From Byssothecium circinans (lineage: Eukaryota; Ascomycota; Dothideomycetes; Pleosporales; Massarinaceae): a stretch of 64,000 nt of DNA. Below the pieces are notes generated by a model that made no database searches, had not been told where the DNA came from, and saw only the letters and a list, made by a program, of their open reading frames with translations. Positions within the stretch are counted from its first letter, which is position 1. Each line of letters starts with the position of its first letter. A program made the position numbers and the translations under genes. Below, in pieces: positions 44,727 through 54,019 of this stretch. The stretch is taken from assembly GCA_010015675.1 (NCBI GenBank), contig ML976995.1, positions 1-64,000 on the forward strand. Direction: 5' to 3'.

Positions 44727-46138
44727 CTATTCTTCTTGAAACATGTCCTCATCTTCCCAATCATCGATACTGCGCTTCGCAAACTGCCTGTGATACTCGA
44801 TAACCTTATCTTCATATGCCCCCAAAGCGGCTCCGAGGCCACGCCCTTCAACAGGTTGAAGGTCGCGAAATTCGAAAATAGGGACATCTTTACTTGTTCC
44901 CAGGATCGTTTCCATCTTGTTTCCCAAAGCACCGATCTGTCTGTGTCGCATTGTCGTGTCCATAAGCTTTAACAGATCCATTTTGGGCAGTGCCTTCTTC
45001 GTCGCCTTGTCGTACCCTTGCAGGTAGTTCAGGAACTTCTCGACTTCCAGAGTTCCAGCCTTGAGATCCCCGGCCTTGCCTATCCAGTCGTCGTCGATTT
45101 TGGTTGTTACCACGGGTGTCCATTTGAATGTTTTTTTAGCAAGCGTGGGACCTTCTCCGGAGGCTTTCTCGACAATATCATACAAGGATGTCGTCTTGTC
45201 GGCAAGCTGGTCCCTCAACTTCGGTTCGATAAATTTCGTGTACTGAGCGATAAAGTCGGTGCGAGGCATAATTGGAAGTAATTGCTTCGGACCCTTTTTG
45301 GGGTCACTGTCATTGGCCAGGACGCAGTAAGATGCCAGGAGGGAGAAGAAACCAAGGAATTCGTCGTTGACATCAGTTTCCTTGATCTTGGAGAAAGACC
45401 TGAACTCGTTCTTCGTGAGTATCTTGATTCTGTCCCTATACAGCGCTCCGTCACTAGCAAGCGGATTGGGGGTTTTGCTTTTCGCGTCGCTGAGAATCTT
45501 CAGAATAGCTTCCAAGGGCATCGGAGCCGTTACTTGTGAGCCGAAGGGGAATTTTGGAAAGGTCCACTGGCGCATCTTTTGGCCATTTAACTACCCATGG
45601 ACCAAGATTGTCAAAGCCTTTGATAGAAACTTTGCATCCCCCAGCTCTGCACGGCGCCCACTCTCTCTGTAGGAGAAGACGAATCAGCAAGGCAAGCATT
45701 TGAGTAACAAAAGGGACAGGTAGACATACAAAAAAAAGTGAGGATTTCATCTCCGATGGCTTTCATCTTGCGGTCTCCAACCTTGGTTTTGAGACCATCG
45801 ATAATGGCCTCCGGTATGAGGAAGTCGCCAACCTCAGCAGTGAGCGCCCAGTTAGTCTTCGGCTTTGCCGCCTGAGAGAAGCCAATAGGTATCATTTGGG
45901 CGCCCTTTATCTCTTCTCGTTTGTTTCCAGTTAATGGCGCTTTGCCTTCAATGATGATATGTCCCATTTCGATTTCGACGCCGATCCCTGGCGCATTGCC
46001 TGCACGCTGGGAAAGTTCATTGCCAAACAAGTGTTGCGGTGCAGCCGACGCTGGATCAAGAAAGTTTGCGAATACAAAGAGTACCCAAAGAAGAGCAGCG
46101 GCTCCGAAGAGTTTCTGGCCTCGCGTCCCAGAGAGCAT
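44727..46138 (-). pseudogene. Secreted protein of unknown function with two homopolymer frameshifts
   Basis: Exon 1 (45,730-46,138) starts with a clear signal peptide ('LLWVLFVFANFLDPASA'), then 'GIGVEIEMGHIIIEG' and 'WALTAEVGDFLIPEAIID'. A 63-bp intron (45,667-45,729; GTATGT..CTACAG) follows. Exon 2 (44,727-45,666) reads 'REWAPCRAGGCKVSIKG', 'LGPWVVKWPKDAPVDLSKI', then continues in another frame as 'FGSQVTAPMPLEAILKI' to an acidic end ('SIDDWEDEDMFQEE'). Two single-base surpluses disturb the frame: a T8 run at the exon 1 donor where seven would fit, and a CCCC run near 45,555 where three would fit. 'GVEIE' plus 'VTAPMPL' faintly recalls amidoligase-like proteins, but I would not assign that. 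It is either a young pseudogene or holds assembly errors. Confidence 0.68.
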
Positions 46139-46679
46139 CTTTATTGCTCAGGAAGAGGGAGTGCGTAACAAAAGATTGAAGAAAGCAACTGGATAACGTA
46201 AATCAAGGAAGGTAGTATTGAAAGTTCAATCGTAAAGAATAGTTATGAGAAGTTAAGGGAGGTGGCCATTAGCGGATTATATAGGTAAGGAGACTCTCAC
46301 AGTGGAAACTAGCAGGCCATTGCTTTACTCCCGCCGCGTACATAGAACTCACGGTAAAGACGTTTTCGGGATTGACTACGGGCACAAAGGGGTAACTCCG
46401 TGAGGATGAAGGATTAATATCATGTGGGATTGAGGCAAGGTAGAGGGCGTAATTGTAAAACCCTATTGAAGCTCTAAGGCAAGAGCAAATGTCTTACAAT
46501 AGTCAGAATGTTCACTTTATGGTAGCGAATATAGTGCAGGGCCACGTTCTTAGACAGAGTGGATTGTTTCAGGAGAGACTCAACTCCGGATGGGATGATA
46601 CGAACCCGCCAATTACTCCAGAGGTACCATACGTGCATACTATGGCACAGTTTTTACGGGCGTCTAGCTCTGCATGAAT
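46139..46679. other. Intergenic region, promoter of secreted-protein gene
   Basis: No further gene; a 62-codon ORF at 46,489-46,677 has no family features. Confidence 0.45.
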
Positions 46680-46800
46680 CTTACAAGCTGTTAGGCCACC
46701 TGCGTCTTGGAAGCTGCTGGGCCGCCTGCGTCTTGTGAACTGCTCGGCCGCCGGCGTTTTTAATCTGCCGGGCCTTCTCCGTCTTGTAAGCTGCTGTGCC
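46680..46800 (+). repeat. 26-bp degenerate tandem repeat, about 4.7 units
   Basis: Units of the form 'CTTGNAAGCTGCTGGGCC' plus 'GCCTGCGT' start at 46,680, 46,706, 46,732, 46,758 and 46,783. It lies about 60 bases left of the Fot element terminus but outside its TIR. Confidence 0.7.
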
Positions 46801-46863
46801 TTACTAGGAGAGGCCCGGTGGCTCTCATATGATGAATTCAGGACCGTGCTTACTAATCTACTA

Positions 46864-48967
46864 CCCTGGCGCCCGGCGTAACGAGCCGCCCGGCGTAGTA
46901 ACCACCTTGAACACCAACACTAGCAATCAACTTGAGGTTGTTGAGCCACGTACAATAGCTATTATCGCGATAATTTTTAGTGTTGAGCTCTATAGGCCTT
47001 AATTAATATATATAGCTATCTATATTTTGCTGGGAGCTTAATTGCTCGGCCGTGTCGTGATTAAGATGGTGGTGGGCCTGCTGCAGCACCTAAGGCCTCA
47101 CTACTACCCTCACGCTGCGTAGCTATACTCTTTTTTAGACCTGAATTAGTAGGTGCCTTAAGGCGTCTCCTCTTGCCTCTTTGGGAAGTTTTTTAAGCTT
47201 GCTGGAGTCGTTGTTAAGTCCTACAAGCTACCTATCGTGAGGCTCGATTAGCTGCCTTACGAGCCTTCTCCTCCTGCCTCATTAATTGAGCTGCTGCCCT
47301 TGCTGCACGCCTTGCCTTAACTGCCTGGAGTTTCTCCTGCCTCTACTCCTCACGTAGGCGAGCTGCCTCAGCTTTCTGCTATTGTAGTTGCTCCTCCTTA
47401 AGCCCTTATTAGTGCTGGCGATCACGTGCCTCCTTCACCTTCCTTGGGGACTAGAATACAGCTCCACCGTGATACTCCTCCTCTGCCTCGCTTTCTACGC
47501 TGCCTCTCGTTGATGAGAGCCTCCTTGAGTCTCACATTCTCATGCTCAGCTAGTACTGATCTGATCAAGAGTCGGTGGATCGTCTGGTTAAGCTTTAAGA
47601 TCTTTCTCTAGTCTCTATTAGCTACAGCGCGATTAACCAGCTGCCTAATCTTCCTCTAATTAGAGGCGCTCAAGGCTGAGGAGTCGCTATCGCTCGAGCT
47701 GCCTTGTATAGGCTGGCTATTGAATCTCTTGAGTATCACCTCTGGTTCAAAAGGTGAGAGGCTAGTTGCCTTAAAAGCCTTAAGTATAGTCTTCTCCTTA
47801 AATGAGGCCTCCCAGGCAGCTATAAACATGGGATAGAAGTCTCTCTTACTCATCAAAGTGAGCCCTTGGCACCTCTCCATGAAGGCTGCTACCTGGCCTG
47901 AGTAGGCTGATGAGAGAGGCTTAAACATGACAACATCGAGCGGCTGGAGCGTGTGGGTTGAGTAAGGAGGATAGATTGCAAGGAGGATCCTGTTCCTATC
48001 GCAGTACTTAATAAAATCCATCGTGAGGTGAGATCCATGGCCATTAAGAATGAGTAATTGATGAGATTGGCCTGCCTTGGCCTTAGTGGAGGGATCAAAC
48101 ACCTGCTTTAGCCAGGCTAGGCCTATCTCATTATTCGTCTAGCCTAAGGGTGAGGAGGCAAAGCGAGCTCGATGATCGTTAGGATCAAAGGCCTGCAGCC
48201 ACGAGTCCTGGAGCGAGCCTGAGGCTAATTGATATATAAGGCTTAGCTCAAGGCGAGATCCATCAGCGCATATACAGGCCAGCAGCGTTATCCACTCTCG
48301 TAAGCCATCCTGGATGTGAGCCTTAATCTTCCCCTCCTCATATAGCCTCCTACTAAACACCCGTTTTGAGCGAGTAAGCACTCCTAGCATAAAGCCCTTC
48401 TCATCCATATTGTACGTATTGCGAGGCTCTATATCGTATTGGCTGAGCTTGCTGCGTAGAAGCTCGAAGTAGAGGCTATACTTTAACTGAGAGTCAGCCT
48501 GGTGGCGCGAGCGATCGATCCCAGTCGCCCAGCGTGAGATAAGATCGACCTGGTGTCGCTCAATATATCGATCAACCCAGCCTTTTCTAAGCTCTTTTTT
48601 CGCGATATCTGAGGCAAAGCGTCGTATCATAGGCCGTGTAGGAGGTAGACCTTGTCTTGTAAGGCGCTCAATATAGCGTAGGAGCTCTAGCTCCTGCTAG
48701 GGGTGGAGAGCTTGCTGGTTTTCTGCTTTGGTGCTGCATGAGGCTTGGACGCCCTAGTGCCTCCGCGCGAGCGTTGTACGATTACAGTGATACTCTGCTG
48801 CAATTTGACGATAGCTAAACTTCTCTCTAGGCTTTAGCGACTCTAGAGCTGCAAGCGCAGCCTCAATTGAGCTCATATTGGTAGAGTTATCGCGTGTTGA
48901 AGTTTGGTTGTTGTCGTGGTGGGGTGGCTCACTACGCCGGGTGGCTCGTCACGCCGGGCGCCAGGGT
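46864..48967 (-). mobile_element. Full-length Fot/pogo DNA transposon (2,104 bp) with TIRs and TA duplication
   Basis: The left end 46,864 and right end 48,967 carry imperfect TIRs of about 43 bp beginning CCCTGGCGCCCGGCGT (about three to five mismatches). TA dinucleotides flank both sides (46,862-46,863; 48,968-48,969), the target duplication expected for Tc1/mariner-pogo elements. The internal minus strand holds a transposase pseudogene. The element ends about 180 bases upstream of an F-box gene start and may have displaced its promoter. Confidence 0.9.
47000..48876 (-). pseudogene. Fot/pogo transposase, inactivated by RIP-type changes
   Basis: Start ATG at 48,874-48,876. The frame shows an HTH ('FSYRQIAAEYHCNRTTLARR'), the Tc5/CENP-B domain ('LLRYIERLTRQGLPPTRPM', 'WVDRYIERHQ') and the DDE domain: Asp1 in 'YNMDEKGFMLGV', Asp2 position in 'LLILNGHGSHLT' (codon 48,043-48,045, now Asn), Asp3 in 'LQPLDVVMFKPLSS'. 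In-frame TAG stops occur at 48,754, 48,697 and 48,139 (first base of each on the plus strand), and more in the C-terminal tail below 47,656. The three mapped stops and the Asp-to-Asn change fit CpA-to-TpA mutation. Otherwise the frame is collinear over about 620 codons, so this copy is younger than the AT-rich block relics. Confidence 0.9.
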
Positions 48968-49147
48968 AGCGCCAAAACAACACTACCTTACTCTGGTATT
49001 TTTACCACCGCTCCTGAGATCACCAGCACTCCTACCATCAACCCAATTCCCCTCAGGTTTTACGCCCTCGCTGTACCTCCGCACTCCATACCAACCCACA
49101 GACCTTGGAGTTTCGAGGGTTCATCGATTTCCTACGCAGTGATCGTG

Positions 49148-49894
49148 ATGTCGGCTTCCCTCTTCCCCACCCTTCCACCCGAACTCATCTGTCGCGTCTT
49201 CGAGTTCGCAGACGACTTCTCAGTGGTGGCCGCTCTTGCTCAAACGGCACGTATCTTCTACCTCACCTGGCGAGAGCACCCGACCTCGATCTGCCAAGCC
49301 GTCGCCCCTCGTGTCTTCTCAAACCTCACCGACGCCGAGCGATTGCTCGACATGCAGGAGGCAGCTGAAGCTGTGACTCAGTCTCAAGTCGGCCGCAAGG
49401 AGAAGTCCATTATCCGAGCCAAGCGTCTCCTATCCAACGCTCGGTGTGCCTCTGCTGCCGCTGACCACTGGGTGGATATCTGTGAGATTCACAAATACTT
49501 TGACAGAGAAGATCCACGCATGAGGCCATCCGAACTTGCACGCTTCGAGCATGCTTTCTATTCCGTCTGGACCATTGGGATCATGGGAACCGTTCCGTAC
49601 CTACATGACCAAGCATCAGCGTTTCTCGATGAGTGCAGTCCCCGGGAGCTGTGTAGACTCAATGAACTGGCCCAGTGGGCTATATATTTCAACGAAAATG
49701 AGTTTGGGTCTTCGGGCCTTGACTTCCATGATGAAATTTGGAAGATTGGTTGCGACCTTGCCTCATCACGCTGGATGAAGGTGGCTTATCACGATGGGAG
49801 GCACGCGATAGCACCCCCCGATGGCACACCTCTGAAATTCTTTGCCTTCTTTGATGATACTCAGAAATACCTCGAATTGATTTCAGACGAGTAA
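49148..49894 (+). CDS. F-box-like protein
   Basis: The start at 49,148 begins 'MSASLFPTLPPELICRVFEF', an F-box-like motif (LPPELICRVFEF), and gives 248 residues. The frame is open upstream to 48,878, but that part runs into the neighbouring Fot terminus and lacks protein character. Behind the motif come 'FSVVAALAQTARIFYLTWREH', 'SIIRAKRLLSNARCASAA' and 'SPRELCRLNELAQWAIYF'; no leucine-rich or WD repeats are visible. Fungal F-box-like proteins usually act as substrate adaptors of SCF ubiquitin ligases; the partner is unknown. The promoter has probably been altered by the Fot insertion that ends at 48,967. Confidence 0.8.
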   Translation: MSASLFPTLPPELICRVFEFADDFSVVAALAQTARIFYLTWREHPTSICQAVAPRVFSNLTDAERLLDMQEAAEAVTQSQVGRKEKSIIRAKRLLSNARCASAAADHWVDICEIHKYFDREDPRMRPSELARFEHAFYSVWTIGIMGTVPYLHDQASAFLDECSPRELCRLNELAQWAIYFNENEFGSSGLDFHDEIWKIGCDLASSRWMKVAYHDGRHAIAPPDGTPLKFFAFFDDTQKYLELISDE

Positions 49895-50357
49895 AGAAGG
49901 GAACTTTCGAATCTTTCTTACGGAGGCGTGTTTGATCTTAGACCGACTGGAATAGATGGCATCAGCCCATAGATGCGTCCATATATTCTTTCCCGTCCCA
50001 GATAGCGCAAAGAATAGCATGAATGCATTCCCTTGGTGCACTTTCGCCCCAAGTGTACGAAACTGCGGTCGGTATATGGAATTGGGTTCGTTTGGGGGAA
50101 GCAGGACACAGCAGAGGTTGCGTCATAAATCAAAGGCTTGAGCAAATACAATCCACCTTTTCCCAATATTGGATAATTAAAATCCATCGATCGAGGGTTA
50201 ACAAATGCTACGGTAGAGCTTGGTTTCTCTTGCTGTGGCAGCGTGGCTAGTGATTGTGGCTAGGGTGCCTTGCAAGCGCAAGCCTTATCGATTCAAAATT
50301 TCTCGAAACCGAACAACCGCCACGAACACACCCAACTTCCCTCCACCCACAGCGAAA

Positions 50358-51230
50358 ATGTCGTCAATCCGAAATGCTGTGCAGCGGCGCAATCACAAGG
50401 AGCGAGCGCAACCCGAAGAGCGCGCAAAATGGGGCCTCCTCGAGAAGCGCAAAGTACGCATCGCCCCAACTTCCCAGCACACACCCGCAATATCTAACAA
50501 TTGAACGCAGGACTACAAGCTCCGCGCCGCCGACCACCGTGAGAAGAAGAAGCGCATCAAGATTCTCAAGGAGAAGGCTGGCGAGCGCAACCCGGACGAG
50601 TTCTCGTTTGGCATGATGAGCAGCAAGACGGATTCTTCGGGCCGCAAAGTCGCAGACCGGGGGAACAAGTCGCTGAGTACGGATGTGGTGAAGCTTCTGA
50701 AGACGCAGGATGCGGGATATATACGGACGATGCTGCAGATGGTGCGGAAGGAGAAGGAGGAGTTGGAGCATAAGATTGTGCTGGCGGAGGAGGATGCAAA
50801 GGTGCTGAGGGATGGGGAGAGGGGGAGGAAGGGAAAGCATACTGTGTATGTGGGTGATGTGGACGAACAGGAGGAGTTTGACGAAGAGGAGTGGTTTGGT
50901 GCGGGAAAGGACTGCCCGACCTGGAATCGGAAGCGGAAGCCTAGCGATGCTGTGCAGGAGGAGAGCGAGGGGGACCGGCCGAAGAAGAAGCTTTCGAAGA
51001 AGCAGCAAGAGGCACAAGAGCTCGCCGCAAAGGAACGACGGGCATTGATGAGCAAGAGGGAGCGCATACAGGAGAGGTCAGCAGCACACCTAGAAGCCAT
51101 CAAAGCCCGGGAGCGCGATCTCATGGCGGCGGAGGAAGAGCTGGAGCTGCAGCGGGCGAAGATGAGCAACACGGTGGGCGGCACCAACAAGCACGGCGTC
51201 AAGTTCAAGATTCGGGAGAGGAAGCGATGA
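50358..51230 (+). CDS. UTP11: U3 snoRNA-associated protein Utp11 (small-subunit processome)
   Basis: Two exons (50,358-50,453; 50,511-51,230) across a 57-bp intron (GTACGC..CGCAG, branch TCTAAC) give 271 residues, the family's normal size. The N-terminal signature is 'MSSIRNAVQRRNHKERAQPE', then 'AKWGLLEKRKDYKLRAADH' across the splice, and 'ERNPDEFSFGMMSSKT', all conserved in Utp11. It acts in the nucleolus in 18S rRNA maturation as a part of the SSU processome. The C-terminus is a long charged helix. The gene is close to and convergent with the SDR gene (ends 51,230 and 51,265). Confidence 0.96.
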
Positions 51231-51264
51231 ACACCCAGTATACCAAAACACTATGCAAGTTGCA

Positions 51265-52053
51265 CTACAATCTCGCCGGCATCCGCATGCCACCGTCCAG
51301 CCTTATCACCGTGCCATTTAACATGGTATTCTCCACCGAATCCCGCACCACTCTCGCAAATTCCTCAGGCTGGCCCGCCCTCTTCGGGAACTCCATAGCA
51401 TTCACCAGGCTCTGCTTCACCTTGGCGCTCATCACCTTGGTCATGTTGGAGTCGAACAAGGCCGGCGCGATGGTAACAGCCCGAATATTGTATCTTGACA
51501 GATCCCTAGCCAAAGGAAGTGTCAAACTAGCCACGGCGCCCTTGCTCGCAGCGTACGCAACTTGCCCCATCTGTCCGTCAAATGCCGCCGAGCTCGCAAT
51601 CATGATTATGACACCTCGTTCTCCATCTGGTCCATCCGGTTTCGCCGTCGTCATATGCGGTACCGCTTGTCGAATAAGGTCCAACGTGCCCCGCAGATTG
51701 ATGTTCAGTACAAAATCGATGCTCGAGATGGGCACTGGCTCGTTCTTCTTGTTAACAATGAGTCCTGGCAAACCCACTCCTGCGCCTGCAACGACGCCTC
51801 CAATCTCCTTGCCCGTTTCCTTGACCCATGCTACTGTGCCTTGTATAGCTTGTGCGATGGAGTCTGTATCGGAGACGTCTACTTCAAAGAACTTTGCGCG
51901 GGAACCGAGTTCGGATGTGATTTTCGAGCCGGCGTCGCTGTTGAGGTCGAGGAGGGAGACGTAGGCGCCGTAGGCGTGGAGGTCGCGGGCTGTTGCGAGG
52001 CCCAGGCCGGATGCTCCGCCCGAGATGATGAATGTGCGGTCGGCGATCTTCAT
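51265..52053 (-). CDS. Short-chain dehydrogenase, 3-hydroxyacyl-CoA dehydrogenase type-2-like
   Basis: A single exon; start at 52,053 ('MKIADRTFIISGGASGLGLA') gives 262 residues, the SDR standard length. The NAD-binding motif 'GGASGLG' is at 12-18, the adenine-loop Asp in 'LLDLNSDAG', 'VVAGAGVGLPG' stands in the NNAG position, the catalytic Ser is in 'IIMIASSAAFDGQMG', and 'YAASKG' supplies Tyr and Lys. The pattern matches the HSD17B10/3-hydroxyacyl-CoA dehydrogenase type-2 branch, which oxidises hydroxyacyl-CoA in mitochondria or peroxisomes. A longer upstream frame to 52,293 lacks protein character. It shares a 250-bp divergent promoter with the TMA23-like gene. Confidence 0.92.
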   Translation of the reverse strand: MKIADRTFIISGGASGLGLATARDLHAYGAYVSLLDLNSDAGSKITSELGSRAKFFEVDVSDTDSIAQAIQGTVAWVKETGKEIGGVVAGAGVGLPGLIVNKKNEPVPISSIDFVLNINLRGTLDLIRQAVPHMTTAKPDGPDGERGVIIMIASSAAFDGQMGQVAYAASKGAVASLTLPLARDLSRYNIRAVTIAPALFDSNMTKVMSAKVKQSLVNAMEFPKRAGQPEEFARVVRDSVENTMLNGTVIRLDGGMRMPARL

Positions 52054-52306
52054 GGCAGACTTGAAATTATGTAGGCACGAGAATGATAATTGCGTGGCCC
52101 AGAGCTGAATTGTGCAAAAGTGAAGGTGAAATAAAAGGGAGACGCAGCTCCTACATGATCCAACATGTGCAAATGGCCTCGGCACAATATCCACCGCTCC
52201 GAATGATTCCGCTCCCAATCCTGTCGCCAAGATTTCGCAACTCCTCGCTAATTTTTTTCCAAACCGCAAACTCTCCGTTTTCCCTCCGTACACCCCTCAC
52301 CTGCAC
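52054..52306. promoter_or_regulatory. Short divergent promoter between SDR and TMA23-like genes
   Basis: Only 253 bases separate the two start codons, so both transcripts must start from this stretch. No clear TATA box. Confidence 0.5.
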
Positions 52307-54019
52307 ATGGACGCATCCGCCTACCTCGTCAAGCAAGGCTGGCTCGGAACTGGTCACTCGCTCGACACATCGGGCCGCGGCATCAAACGGCCCCTCCTCA
52401 TCTCGCACAAGCAAGACCAACTCGGGCTCGGGAAGCGGAAAGCGGCACACACGGCAGACGACCAGTGGTGGATGCGCGCATTTGACGAGAGTTTGAAAAA
52501 TATCGGGACCGGGAAGGAGAGTACGCTGAGTCAGGTGAGAGAGAAAGGGATTAATCGCGGCGGGCTGTACGGGTTTTTTGTCAAGGGTGAGGGATTGGCG
52601 GGTACAGTTGAAAATAGTGAGAGTGAGGGGAGTGGGAAAGAGAGTGACAGGAGTACTAATAAAGGGGGAGTGGGTGGGGAGATTACACCGCCTACATCGG
52701 CTTCGGAGAGCGATATCGTTGCGAAATCTACCGACGACGGGCCAACTATGGCGAAATCGAAGAAGGGCAACAAGCGGAAGCGGGAGAGCGAGGATGATGG
52801 CACAAACAACGACACAAAGAAGCAGAAGCAGGACGTCAGCACAACTCTCACGAAACAGACAGTCCTGGGCACTCTCTCGTCCGACCAAATCGCGAAGATA
52901 AACTCCATCGTCCGCCTCGTACAAAAGCAAGTCAGCCACACCATCAAGGCGAACGAGAAGAAGAGTCTATATGGCCCCTACCTCGCGCCCGGCTCCGAGC
53001 GCCAAAAGGGCAAAGTCTTCGACGACCCGCTCAACCCAGGCAAAAAGATCGCTTACAAAAGCGCCAAGATCCAGCGGCAGAGCAATATGCGCCGCGCTAA
53101 GGAAGGCGTTATGAAGGAGAAAATTGTCGGCCTCTTGCTGAAAGGCGACATCCCGAACCCAGAACGATGGACTAAAGACGAAGCGCTCGCGAACTGGAAG
53201 AAGATCTCCCGTGCACTCGAAGACATTGAAAAGGCCGAAAAAAGCATCCGCAAACAGTCTAAAGAGGAAAAGAAAAATGCGAAACGTGAGGCTGCCGCCC
53301 AACAACGCCGTCTTGCCAAAGAGAAAAAAGAAGCGGACCAACAGCTCGCACTCGAACTCGAGCGCGCGGCCCAACAATCCGCCATCGCCGCTAAACTGGC
53401 CAAGAAGTCTCCGGAAGACAGGGCAAAGTACGAAGCCCGCGCGGCTGCAAAGGGCCAAACACTCGACGAGTACATACTCCGCCGTCTGGCAAAGAAAGAC
53501 GCCAAACACGCTGAAAAGACGGCGAAGCAAGAAGCCGAGCTCGCTCCAGAAGCCTTGTTTTTCGTCGACACAACAGGCGACCCTACCCTCCCACCACCAC
53601 CACCACCTGCCTACACGCCCCTCCCCGACGGCACATGCCCGCTCGACCCTATGATTTGGGAAGGCCGCATCGTCAAGACCCTCCCCAAGCCCGTCCGCGA
53701 AGCCCGCCGCAAGTACCTCGAGCAGCTGCGCAACGAGCGCAAGCTCCGCGCCGGAAAGGCAATCGATACCGGGCCATCGCGTTCGGAAGTCAAGATAGCC
53801 GAGCTACAACGCGTGACGCGCGAAGTCTTGAAAGAACAAGGGATCAAGAAGAGAGCGACAAAGGAGCAACAGACGAACGCGAAGAGGGAGGCGAGGAAGA
53901 GGATTAGAGTGGAGAAGAGGGAGGACCTGATTGCGAAGGGGAAGGGGAAGATGAAGTGGGGTGGGGGGAAGGGGAGTAGTGGACGGGAGAGGTTGAAGGA
54001 TTTTTCGACGGTGGAGTAG
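52307..54019 (+). CDS. TMA23-like nucleolar protein with long Lys/Glu-rich tail
   Basis: A single exon encodes 570 residues. The N-terminus 'MDASAYLVKQGWLGTGHSLD', 'GIKRPLLISHKQDQLGLGKR' and 'DQWWMRAFDESLKNIG' follows the pattern of yeast Tma23, a nucleolar ribosome-biogenesis factor with a G-patch-like start. The rest is highly charged, with long helical stretches ('KNAKREAAAQQRRLAKEKKE', 'KKDAKHAEKTAKQEAELAPE') and a C-terminal 'KMKWGGGKGSSGRERLKDF'. It is much longer than yeast Tma23 (about 211 residues), as is usual in filamentous fungi. It is located near UTP11, another ribosome-biogenesis gene. Expression is likely shared with the divergent SDR promoter (52,054-52,306). Confidence 0.85.
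   Translation: MDASAYLVKQGWLGTGHSLDTSGRGIKRPLLISHKQDQLGLGKRKAAHTADDQWWMRAFDESLKNIGTGKESTLSQVREKGINRGGLYGFFVKGEGLAGTVENSESEGSGKESDRSTNKGGVGGEITPPTSASESDIVAKSTDDGPTMAKSKKGNKRKRESEDDGTNNDTKKQKQDVSTTLTKQTVLGTLSSDQIAKINSIVRLVQKQVSHTIKANEKKSLYGPYLAPGSERQKGKVFDDPLNPGKKIAYKSAKIQRQSNMRRAKEGVMKEKIVGLLLKGDIPNPERWTKDEALANWKKISRALEDIEKAEKSIRKQSKEEKKNAKREAAAQQRRLAKEKKEADQQLALELERAAQQSAIAAKLAKKSPEDRAKYEARAAAKGQTLDEYILRRLAKKDAKHAEKTAKQEAELAPEALFFVDTTGDPTLPPPPPPAYTPLPDGTCPLDPMIWEGRIVKTLPKPVREARRKYLEQLRNERKLRAGKAIDTGPSRSEVKIAELQRVTREVLKEQGIKKRATKEQQTNAKREARKRIRVEKREDLIAKGKGKMKWGGGKGSSGRERLKDFSTVE

Noticed and set aside
50364..51208. Minus-strand ORFs of 217 and 231 codons, Leu/Ser-rich
   Set aside because: Antisense shadows of UTP11 caused by its biased Lys/Glu codons.
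52151..53571. Minus-strand ORFs of 138-262 codons
   Set aside because: Antisense shadows of the TMA23-like gene; Phe/Ser-rich composition reflects Lys/Glu codons on the other strand.
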